Assembly: GCA_965205165.1 (NCBI GenBank)
Contig: OZ242037.1
Coordinates: forward strand, 682,001-746,000
Length of the DNA: 64,000 nt
Source: CBDESM01 sp965205165
Lineage (GTDB): Bacteria; Chloroflexota; Dehalococcoidia; Bin125
Direction of reading: 5' to 3'
Shown here: piece by piece, positions 41,042 to 47,742 of the stretch
How the letters are laid out: every line of letters begins with the position of its first letter
How positions within the stretch are numbered: position 1 is the first letter of the stretch
Position numbers and translations under genes: made by a program
Notes under the pieces: generated by a model
Database searches by the model: none
Told to the model about the DNA's origin: nothing
Seen by the model: the letters and a program-made list of their open reading frames with translations, nothing else

Positions 41042-41332
41042 TCACTCGTACCTCAGCGGTTCTTTCTTGGGCCACCCGTAGAGGTAGTGGTCGAGCTGCT
41101 CCGACAGGTCGGTCGGCTCATCCGCCCATTCTTCCTTGGGAATGTCGCCGAAGCGCTCTTGGACCAGCTTGAGCAGCCAAAAGCCGGTGTGTCTCTTCTG
41201 CTCCTCCGTCCACTCCGAGACGGGGGGCATGGCGGCGACTTCCGCTTCGACCTCCGCGGCGCGCTGCTCGACCCATTCTTGGGACCACTTGCGGGGCTCG
41301 TTGGCGTTGCCGTTCGGGTTTTGGGCGGTCAT
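41042..41332 (-). CDS. Small acidic protein, tandem copy 1
   Basis: The 96-residue protein and the gene at 41483-41776 are tandem duplicates. Their first 42 residues (MTAQNPNGNANEPRKWSQEW to AAMPPVSEWT) are the same, and the rest is related but diverged (WLLKLVQERFGDIPKEEW, then DHYLYGWPKK). No family is recognised. AAGGAAG stands before the ATG, and a TACCCT box lies upstream in the copied region. The protein is hydrophilic without membrane segments. Confidence 0.55.
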   Translation of the reverse strand: MTAQNPNGNANEPRKWSQEWVEQRAAEVEAEVAAMPPVSEWTEEQKRHTGFWLLKLVQERFGDIPKEEWADEPTDLSEQLDHYLYGWPKKEPLRYE

Positions 41333-41360
41333 CGGTGCTTCCTTGGGGATCAGGGTAGCA
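41211..41360. repeat. 150-bp direct repeat, left copy
   Basis: This segment, covering the 5' half and promoter of the small gene, recurs 444 bp away at 41655-41804 with only a few substitutions. Confidence 0.8.
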
Positions 41361-41482
41361 AACCGGGCGGCAAGGCGGCCAAGTGGGGGCTATTTGGAAA
41401 GGGGAGGATACCGCCGACGACGACATTGGTGCTCTGGAGCTGCGCCGAGAGTGCGAGCGCATGCGCGTGGTGCCCGGGATGC

Positions 41483-41776
41483 CTACGAGAAGCGCTTGGG
41501 GCGCGGCTTCTTGGGCGTGCCGTAGAGATAGTGGTCCACCTGCTCTGAGAAATCGGGCGGGTGCTCGGCGTGCTGCTCGGGGGTGAGATCCCCGAAGTGC
41601 TGCTCGATCACCTTGAGCGTCCAGAGGCCGCCGCTCTTCTTCTGCTCCGGAGTCCACTCGGAGACGGGGGGCATCGCGGCGACCTCCGCTTCGACCTCGG
41701 CGGCGCGCTGCTCGACCCACTCTTGGGACCACTTGCGGGGCTCGTTGGCGTTGCCGTTCGGGTTTTGGGCGGTCAT
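41483..41776 (-). CDS. Small acidic protein, tandem copy 2
   Basis: The 97-residue protein is the upstream member of the tandem pair. After the shared first 42 residues it continues with EQKKSGGLWTLKVIEQHFGDLTPEQHAEHPPDFSEQVDHYLYGTPKK. The conserved promoter and 5' half with a diverged 3' half suggests gene conversion keeping the front identical, or selection for variable ends. Function unknown. Confidence 0.55.
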   Translation of the reverse strand: MTAQNPNGNANEPRKWSQEWVEQRAAEVEAEVAAMPPVSEWTPEQKKSGGLWTLKVIEQHFGDLTPEQHAEHPPDFSEQVDHYLYGTPKKPRPKRFS

Positions 41777-41804
41777 CGGTGCTTCCTTGGGGGTCAGGGT
41801 AGCA
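41655..41804. repeat. 150-bp direct repeat, right copy
   Basis: Near-identical to 41211-41360 at an offset of 444 bp. It contains the TACCCT box, the AAGGAAG ribosome-binding site and the first 42 codons of the small gene. Confidence 0.8.
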
Positions 41805-42597
41805 GGTTGGGGGCGGCGAGGTGGATTTCAGATTGGGAGTCGGGCTTGATCTGCTTGGCGGCCAGGGCGATGCGGTTGTCTTGGTCGAGGTGGTTCCAGT
41901 ATGCGGTTGCTATTTCGCGGGGGGTGCCGGCGAGGGGGACCAGGTACGGGTCGCCTTGGAAGGGGGGGAGGGGGGTGCCGTTTGCGGCGTAGGTGTGGAT
42001 GCAGTAGCCGTATTGTTCGGGGGGTTGGGGGAGGCGCCAGAGGATGCGATCGGAGGTTTGGGGATCGACTTGGTTGGCGCGGATGATGGCGAACGATAGT
42101 TGCTGGGGGACGCCGTGGGGGGCGCCGCGCTGGTCCAGGATGGCGGCGATTCTGGGGGTATAGTGCGGCGGGTCGTCTTCGCGCTCGCGGACGTTGAGGG
42201 CGTCTTGTACCGTTCCACCGGTGGAGAGTATCTCGGCGAGCGTATCGGTATGGTCGCCGTTGGTGGTGATGAATACTTCCGGCATCGCGGCCAGGGCTTC
42301 GGGGCCGGCACCGCGGCCGGCGGCGGGGAGTTCGCACATGGCGCGGTAGATCACGTTGGTCGGGTCCTCGAGCTCCTCCGGGCGGAGCGGTGCAGTGCGC
42401 AGGACGCCGTTGGGCTCGACGACGAAGCGCCGGTTCCGCGAGTTGGCGGAGCGGCCCATGATCCAGTAGAGCATCAGCCAATCGCCGCCCGCGAGCCGCC
42501 CGGCCACGATTCCGCGCCCCGGATACGGGTTCGCCGCAATCCGCTCGGCCAGATTGCGCTGCGCGAGTTCGGCGTGGGCGGCTTCTTGATCAGGCAT
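41794..42597 (-). CDS. IMP cyclohydrolase (PurO-type)
   Basis: The 267-residue protein matches the IMP cyclohydrolase family known from archaeal PurO: NPYPGRGIVAGRLAGGDWLMLYWIMGRS near residues 23-50, RNRRFV near 54, PEVFITTNGDHTDTL near 104-118 and PHYTPRIAAILD near 141. The family closes the ring of FAICAR to IMP in purine synthesis, a reaction that most bacteria perform with PurH. The protein is longer than archaeal PurO by about 60 residues at the C-terminus. A TATCCT box ends 6 nt before the ATG at 42595-42597, so the mRNA is likely leaderless. No other purine gene is adjacent. Confidence 0.8.
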   Translation of the reverse strand: MPDQEAAHAELAQRNLAERIAANPYPGRGIVAGRLAGGDWLMLYWIMGRSANSRNRRFVVEPNGVLRTAPLRPEELEDPTNVIYRAMCELPAAGRGAGPEALAAMPEVFITTNGDHTDTLAEILSTGGTVQDALNVREREDDPPHYTPRIAAILDQRGAPHGVPQQLSFAIIRANQVDPQTSDRILWRLPQPPEQYGYCIHTYAANGTPLPPFQGDPYLVPLAGTPREIATAYWNHLDQDNRIALAAKQIKPDSQSEIHLAAPNLLP

Positions 42598-42603
42598 GGC
42601 GGG

Positions 42604-42609
42604 AGGATA
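42604..42609 (-). promoter_or_regulatory. -10 TATCCT, leaderless start of IMP cyclohydrolase
   Basis: On the minus strand TATCCT is followed by 6 nt and the ATG at 42597. Confidence 0.5.
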
Positions 42610-42631
42610 CACCGCACCGGGGGGGAACCTT

Positions 42632-42666
42632 CTGATGGGCTGGCGTCTGCGACGCCAGCCCATCAG
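42632..42666 (-). terminator. Hairpin terminator after the Type IIG-like gene
   Basis: A perfect 15-bp stem (CTGATGGGCTGGCGT and its complement) around a 5-nt loop lies 20 nt after the stop of the restriction-modification gene and just before the promoter of the IMP cyclohydrolase gene on the same strand. Confidence 0.7.
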
Positions 42667-42685
42667 GGTTGGGGCCACGCCCGCC

Positions 42686-45600
42686 TCAGGGGGGCGAGAG
42701 CAGCCGCTCGACGAGCGCCTCGACGCGCTTGCCTTCGGCAGATTCAGCGAGCCAGGCGCGAATCTCCCGGCGTGCGATGGTGACCGATACTGACTTCCCT
42801 GCCGCCCGCCGCTCCGCCTCGATCTCCCGCCAGACGGATTCCGCTCCGACTGCCGCATCCGCACCCGCCTCGGCGATTTCGAGATGCAGTGATTCATCCG
42901 AGTCGAACTCCGGTATCGGTAAACGCCATAGATGCTTCTGTACGTGGCGAGCGCCGAACTGCCCTTTCGGCATCAACGGCTTCAGGTGTTGGTTCAGGAA
43001 CTCGCTGTTAATCACTGCGGCGATATAGCAGGCTTCTGTCCAATCAGTGCACTCGATCCAGTATAGCGTTGATTCGACTGTTGAGGAACCGAATCCAACT
43101 GCCGCAGTAGGGCGTCCCGATGACGCATAGAATACGACGGGATGATTTAGCGAATCAATCGCGTGACTATCTGTTCCGCTTGCTTTGCGATTGGCGACTC
43201 GGCTTGCCATTCGCGCAGCACTCGCCGAGCTATCGTCACCGATGTACTCTTCCCGCTTGCTGCTCGGCCCGCTTGAGTCTCGGCCCAGATCATCTTTGCC
43301 TCTTCGGCGAGTCGTTGACCGAGATGTGCTAAGTCCTGATGCATGGGTATCTCCTCGTCGAACTCTGGAATCGGAATTTTCCAGAGGTGCTTGTGAACGT
43401 CCCGTGCCCCGAACTGGCCCTTGGACATCAGCGGCGCTACCTCGTCTTCCAGCGTCACCGAGTTGATGATCGTCATTAGGTATAGCGCCTCTAGTCTCGA
43501 CCGGCAACGAATCATGTAGAGTTTCGATTCGATGATCGCTGGATCCGTCCAGAGCATCGTCGCTGTCGGCCGGCCGGCCGCGTTGTATATTAGCAAGGGA
43601 TCTGATAGAATTAAGCGGCTCGCCGGCTCGCCGGCTCGCCGGCTCGCCGGCTCGCGAGTCGGCGAGTTGGTCGCGCTGGGCTGATAGTTTGCGCATGTAG
43701 TCAATCTGGCCAAGCAGCGTCAGCCTGTTATTGGGCGACTTGTTGTCTTCCCATATTCGGTTGATCTCGCGCCAGCGGCGGGCCATGTTTCGCTTGAGCG
43801 TGTCGCGGGCGACGCCGTGGATGCCGTGCTCGTCGCGTGCGATCATCGGGGCGTCGGGGGTCATCGGCAGTACTGCGCGGAGCGGGTCGAGCAGCACGTA
43901 GGGGGCGACGGTTTCGCCGAGGTGGACATCCCAGACGTATTCGCGTTCGATTGGGCGGTTGTCGATCTTGGCGAGATCCAGGCTGCGCCACGGTTCTTTG
44001 TCTTGCGCGCCGCGGCGGGCGCGGACCCGCACGACATCGGCGGCGATGCCGGCATCGGATTCTTCCTCTTCGACGAAGAAGAGGCAGCGGGGGACGATGG
44101 TCGCGCCTTGGCGGGCGCGTTCGCCGTAGGGCGAGGCGTAGCCGCCGGAGGTGTCGCGGAGGGCGACGTTTTCGCGCCGGTAGGGGCCGCCTTCGGGGCC
44201 GAGCCATTGGGAGGCCGAGGCGGGCAGGCCGCGCGGCTTGCGGCGGCCTTCGCCTGCCTGCTCTTCGAGCCGTTCGGCGAAGATCACGCAGCTGGGGACA
44301 GGGAAGAACGTGTTGGGCTCGATCCGTTCGAGGTCCCACGGCTCGCGCCAAGCGAGGTCGGCGGCGACGCGGTTCCAAGCGCCGGTGCGCCACTCGCGGT
44401 ACTGCCCGGTTTGCAGGGCGCTCTGGGGCATGACCATCCCGATGCTGCCGCCGACATCGAGGTAGAGGTCGACGCAGCGGGTGAAGAAGAGGCCGGCGAC
44501 GTCTTGGTGTGTGGCGTAGCGGCCGCCGGTCCAAATGCGGTAGCTCGATTTGCTCTGGCGTTCGAGCTCGCTGCGGACGATGGCCTGCGTCTTGTTGTAG
44601 GTGAGCCAAGGCGGGTTGCCGACGATGGCGCCGACCTTTAATTCGGAGAGCATGGTCGGGCGCACCATGTTGCGGGTGTAGTAGCTCCAGATGTGATCGC
44701 GGCCTTCGGCGTGGAGCGCCTCCATCGTGGCGACGGTCTGCTCCAGCATCCCGCGCTCGGGCACGTCTTCGGTGATGCCTTGGTTGTCGAGCGCGTGCAG
44801 CGGATCGTCGCGGTTCTCGATGGCCTCCGAGATTTCGAGCATGGTCTGGTCGAACCAGTCGGACTGTTGGACGAGCGAGAGGGGGAAGTCGAGATGGCGG
44901 TCGTCGCCGATTTCGATGCGGACGCGGTCGCGGGAGAAGAGGTCTTGGCCGGCGGTGCGGAGCTGGAGGGAGTCGCCGAGGTAGATGGGGGCGACGGTTT
45001 CGACGGGGACGCCGGCGTCCCGTGCGCGTTCGAGGGCGCTTCTGGCGGCGAAGGTCCAGGTGGCGCGGGCGAGGTGGACGGAGACGGGGTGGACGTCGAT
45101 GCCCTGGATTTGCGTGGGGAGGCGGTCGAGGGTTTGCGCGGCGCTCCAGTCGGCTTCGCGGGCGGCGGCGAGGAAGCGTTCGACGGCGGCGTAGATGAAG
45201 GTGCCGGAGCCGCAGGCGGGGTCGAGCACGGTCTGTTCGAGCGGCTGCTGGACGACCTCGTCGACGATGGCGCGGGCGAGCCAGAGCGGGGTGTAGTACT
45301 CGCCCAGCCTGCGCCGGTCTTCGGCGGGGATGACGGATTCGTAGAGGATGCGGGCGATGTCGGATTCGGCGTTGCGCCAATCGAAGTGCTGGACGCGGCG
45401 GGCCATGCCTTGCAGCCAGCGCTCGCCGCCGACTTCGGCGGGCCAGCCGAAGAAGTCGGATTCGACGACGCCGCGGACGCCGGTTTCGTCCTGGAAGATG
45501 CGGCCCTCGATCAGGTCGGCGGGTTCGGAGGCGGCCTTGGCGAGGATGTCGATGCCGAAGGCGCTCTGGACGGCGAGGCCGACGACGACGGAGAGGTAGG

Positions 45601-46294
45601 TGTGGCGGAGGAAGAGGCCGTCGAGGTCGGGTTCCTCCTCGACGGCGACGCCGAGGGCGGCGGAGAGCAGCCTGCGCCAGAGTTCGCGCTTGACGCGGAT
45701 GGTTTCGCGCTCGCGGTTGGCGTCGTAGAGCGCGCGGAGTTCGGCGAGGTGCTGCTGGAAGCGCGGGCCGGGGCCGAGCCGGCGGCGGACCTCGTCATCG
45801 TCGGCGGGGATGCCGCGTGCCTCAAGCGCCTGCGAGACGTCCGAGAGCCAGCGGTAGAGGTCGAGCCAGCCGTCGGCGGACTTGAGCTCGTGCGCGTACT
45901 GCGCGTCGGTGCGGAGGCCGGCCATGTCGGGCCAGCGGGCGATCCAGTTGCGCCCGTCGGTGAGGATGCCGACGCGCTGGGGGAAGGCGTTGTCGCGGGC
46001 GGAGGCGAGGTAGCGGTCGAGCTGGTCGACGTAGACGGGATCGGGCTGGAGTCCGGGCTTTGCGCCGATCCGCCGCTTGAACTCGAAGATCACGTCGGCG
46101 GTGGTGAGGTCGCAGCGTCCGCCGTCTCCGGCCGGTGCTTCGACCTCGATCTCGGCCCTGTCGGCGAGGTCGACGGCGACGAGGAAGTCGCGCGCGGCGG
46201 CGCGGATGTTGTCCTCGGCCTGTCCGAGGTCGTGGCGTTCGAGGATGGCCTCGGCCGCGGCGCGTGCGGCGGGATCGTCCGGAGCGGGCGGCAT
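42686..46294 (-). CDS. Type IIG-like restriction-modification enzyme with switchable C-terminus (gene 2)
   Basis: The 1202-residue protein joins an N-terminal nuclease-like segment (RCDLTTADVIFEFKRRI, about residues 58-74, a D-x-EFK core) to an N6-adenine methyltransferase with motif I DPACGSGTF near 358 and motif IV GNPPW near 557. A recognition-like region follows (EREYVWDVHLGETVAPYVLL, then NMARRWREINRIWEDNKSPNNR). At about residues 880-893 an 8-bp repeat tract codes for Arg/Ala/Gly/Glu/Pro. After it, about 155 residues are out-of-frame translation of C-terminal module 1, followed by module 2 (residues about 1048-1202, SSGRPTAAVGF to LLSPP) in frame. A TATCCT box lies 7 nt before the ATG, so it is probably leaderless. 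No partner subunit is adjacent. Confidence 0.85.
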   Translation of the reverse strand: MPPAPDDPAARAAAEAILERHDLGQAEDNIRAAARDFLVAVDLADRAEIEVEAPAGDGGRCDLTTADVIFEFKRRIGAKPGLQPDPVYVDQLDRYLASARDNAFPQRVGILTDGRNWIARWPDMAGLRTDAQYAHELKSADGWLDLYRWLSDVSQALEARGIPADDDEVRRRLGPGPRFQQHLAELRALYDANRERETIRVKRELWRRLLSAALGVAVEEEPDLDGLFLRHTYLSVVVGLAVQSAFGIDILAKAASEPADLIEGRIFQDETGVRGVVESDFFGWPAEVGGERWLQGMARRVQHFDWRNAESDIARILYESVIPAEDRRRLGEYYTPLWLARAIVDEVVQQPLEQTVLDPACGSGTFIYAAVERFLAAAREADWSAAQTLDRLPTQIQGIDVHPVSVHLARATWTFAARSALERARDAGVPVETVAPIYLGDSLQLRTAGQDLFSRDRVRIEIGDDRHLDFPLSLVQQSDWFDQTMLEISEAIENRDDPLHALDNQGITEDVPERGMLEQTVATMEALHAEGRDHIWSYYTRNMVRPTMLSELKVGAIVGNPPWLTYNKTQAIVRSELERQSKSSYRIWTGGRYATHQDVAGLFFTRCVDLYLDVGGSIGMVMPQSALQTGQYREWRTGAWNRVAADLAWREPWDLERIEPNTFFPVPSCVIFAERLEEQAGEGRRKPRGLPASASQWLGPEGGPYRRENVALRDTSGGYASPYGERARQGATIVPRCLFFVEEEESDAGIAADVVRVRARRGAQDKEPWRSLDLAKIDNRPIEREYVWDVHLGETVAPYVLLDPLRAVLPMTPDAPMIARDEHGIHGVARDTLKRNMARRWREINRIWEDNKSPNNRLTLLGQIDYMRKLSAQRDQLADSRAGEPASRRAGEPLNSIRSLANIQRGRPADSDDALDGSSDHRIETLHDSLPVETRGAIPNDDHQLGDAGRRGSAADVQGPVRGTGRSQAPLENSDSRVRRGDTHASGLSTSRSTTRRRGKDDLGRDSSGPSSKREEYIGDDSSASAARMASRVANRKASGTDSHAIDSLNHPVVFYASSGRPTAAVGFGSSTVESTLYWIECTDWTEACYIAAVINSEFLNQHLKPLMPKGQFGARHVQKHLWRLPIPEFDSDESLHLEIAEAGADAAVGAESVWREIEAERRAAGKSVSVTIARREIRAWLAESAEGKRVEALVERLLSPP
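43147..43616 (-). other. Alternative C-terminal module 1, out of frame with the current Type IIG-like gene
   Basis: In a different frame from the host gene this stretch codes for about 155 residues: LILSDPLLIYNAAGRPTATM, then KLYMIRCRSRLEALYLMTIINS, PLMSKGQFGARDVHKHLWKIPIPEFD and TSVTIARRVLREWQ, with TAA at 43147-43149. It is clearly homologous to module 2 at 42686-43146 (KGQFGAR, HKHLW, IPIPEFD and SVTIARR in both). The stop of module 1 abuts the start of module 2. It has no good start of its own and would be used only when the repeat tract in front changes length by +1 or -2 units. Confidence 0.8.
43617..43656 (-). repeat. Octanucleotide repeat tract (GGCTCGCC), phase switch
   Basis: Four perfect GGCTCGCC units plus a fifth with one change lie inside the gene. 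Eight is not a multiple of three, so each unit gained or lost changes the frame. From the current frame, +1 or -2 units lead into module 1, while -1 or +2 units lead to TAA immediately after the tract. Confidence 0.85.
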
Positions 46295-46301
46295 GCGCGG
46301 C

Positions 46302-46307
46302 AGGATA
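46302..46307 (-). promoter_or_regulatory. -10 TATCCT, leaderless start of Type IIG-like gene
   Basis: On the minus strand TATCCT is followed by 7 nt and the ATG at 46294. Further TATCCT boxes lie in the same 50-nt divergent gap, including the one for the M24 gene on the plus strand. Confidence 0.5.
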
Positions 46308-46330
46308 CGGGGGCGCAGGATACTGGCGCG

Positions 46331-46336
46331 TATCCT
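46331..46336 (+). promoter_or_regulatory. -10 TATCCT, leaderless start of M24 peptidase gene
   Basis: TATCCT is followed by 8 nt and the ATG at 46345. Confidence 0.5.
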
Positions 46337-46344
46337 GCGGGGCG

Positions 46345-47742
46345 ATGAGCAGCGACACGGAGCACTTGGCGGCGCGGCGGGCGCGGGCGTTGGCGGCTTG
46401 GGGGGATGTCGGCGGACCGGTGCTGGTCGCGGCGGGGCTGCCGGTGCCGATCGCGGGGACGGACCAGTTCCACGACTTTCATGCGCACGGGGAGTTCCGC
46501 TACCTGACGGCGGCGGCGGAGGCGGGCGCGTCGCTGGGCTTCGACCCGGAGAGCGGATGGACGCTGTTCACGCCGGCGATGTCGGCGGAGGAACGGGTCT
46601 GGATGTCGCCGCCGCCCTCAGTCGGGGCGCAGGCGGAGGCGACGGGGCTGGTCGACGTGCGGGAAGCGCCGGCGCTGCAAGGCTGGCTGGAGGCGAGGCG
46701 CGGGCGCGGGCTCGCGCTGCTGGGCAACACCGACATTTCGGAGCGGCCGGGCGCGTACGGGGCAGACGGCTGGCAGGCGCTGGAGCTGGAGATCGACGAG
46801 GCGGAATCGGAGCGGCTGTCGCGGGCGCTGTCGGAGACGCGGCGGGCGAAGGACGGGCTGGAGCTGGCGCACTTGCAGGCGGCGGTGGACGCGGCGGTCG
46901 AGGGCCACCTGCACGCTTGGGCGACGGCGCGGCCGGGGATGACGGAGCGGGGCTTGCAGATCGAGCTGGAGGCGCAGTTCTTCCGGCGCGGGGGCGAGCG
47001 GACGGCGTACCACTCGATCGTGGCGTGCGGGCCGCGCTCGGCGGTGCTGCACGGGGAGCCGGGCGCGGACGAGCTGCGGGAGGGGCAGCTGGTGCTGATC
47101 GACGCGGGGCCGGAGGTGCATGGGTACGCATCGGACGTGACGCGGACATTCCCGGCCGGACAGGCGTTCACGGGGGCGCAGCGGGAGCTGTACGACGTGG
47201 TGCTGACGGCGCAGCGGGAGGCGATCGCGTCGGCGGGGCCGGGGGTGGAGTACAAGGATCTGCACCTGCGGGCGGCGGAGACGATCGCGGCGGGGCTGGT
47301 CGATGCGGGCGTGCTGCGGGGCGCGCCGGCGGAGCTGGTAGAGCGGGACGCGCACGCGCTGTTCTTCCCGCACGGGCTGGGGCACATGCTGGGGCTGGCA
47401 ACGCACGACTGCGGCGGCTATCTCACGGGGCGCGAACCGGAGGATCGGTTCGGGCTGTCCCACCTGCGGACGGATCTGCCGCTCGAGCCGGGCTACGTCG
47501 TGACGATCGAGCCGGGCATCTACTTCATCCCGGCGCTCTTGCAGGACGGGGCGCGGCGGGAGCGGTACCGCGACGCGGTGAATTGGGAGCGGGTCGACGG
47601 GATGCTGGACTTCGGCGGGATCCGGATCGAGGACGACGTGGCGATCACGGAGGACGGCTGCCGGGTGCTGAGCGCGGCGCTGCCGTCGGACGCGGAGGAG
47701 ATCGAGGCGCGGCGGCGGGAGGCGCTCGGGTGGGCAAGCTGA
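46345..47742 (+). CDS. M24-family Xaa-Pro aminopeptidase
   Basis: The 465-residue protein is a M24B Xaa-Pro aminopeptidase. An N-terminal domain (HDFHAHGEFRYLTAAAE near residue 43-59) precedes the pita-bread catalytic domain. Its metal ligands are visible: Asp in LIDAGPE near 252, Asp in SDVTRTF near 263, His in PHGLGHMLG near 343, Glu in TIEPGIYF near 389 and Glu in GGIRIEDD near 428. It removes the first residue from peptides with Pro in second position, probably in the cytoplasm. It overlaps the following prolyl-oligopeptidase-type gene by 13 nt, so two proline-specific peptidases are made together. Confidence 0.9.
   Translation: MSSDTEHLAARRARALAAWGDVGGPVLVAAGLPVPIAGTDQFHDFHAHGEFRYLTAAAEAGASLGFDPESGWTLFTPAMSAEERVWMSPPPSVGAQAEATGLVDVREAPALQGWLEARRGRGLALLGNTDISERPGAYGADGWQALELEIDEAESERLSRALSETRRAKDGLELAHLQAAVDAAVEGHLHAWATARPGMTERGLQIELEAQFFRRGGERTAYHSIVACGPRSAVLHGEPGADELREGQLVLIDAGPEVHGYASDVTRTFPAGQAFTGAQRELYDVVLTAQREAIASAGPGVEYKDLHLRAAETIAAGLVDAGVLRGAPAELVERDAHALFFPHGLGHMLGLATHDCGGYLTGREPEDRFGLSHLRTDLPLEPGYVVTIEPGIYFIPALLQDGARRERYRDAVNWERVDGMLDFGGIRIEDDVAITEDGCRVLSAALPSDAEEIEARRREALGWAS

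Noticed and set aside
43147..43713. Module 1 as an independent gene starting at 43713
   Set aside because: The ATG at 43711-43713 lies inside the methyltransferase coding region in another frame without a ribosome-binding site, and the domain is a C-terminal part in the family. A switchable module explains it better.
44693..46348. Plus-strand open frame opposite the Type IIG-like gene
   Set aside because: Antisense low-complexity frame; the minus strand holds methyltransferase motifs.
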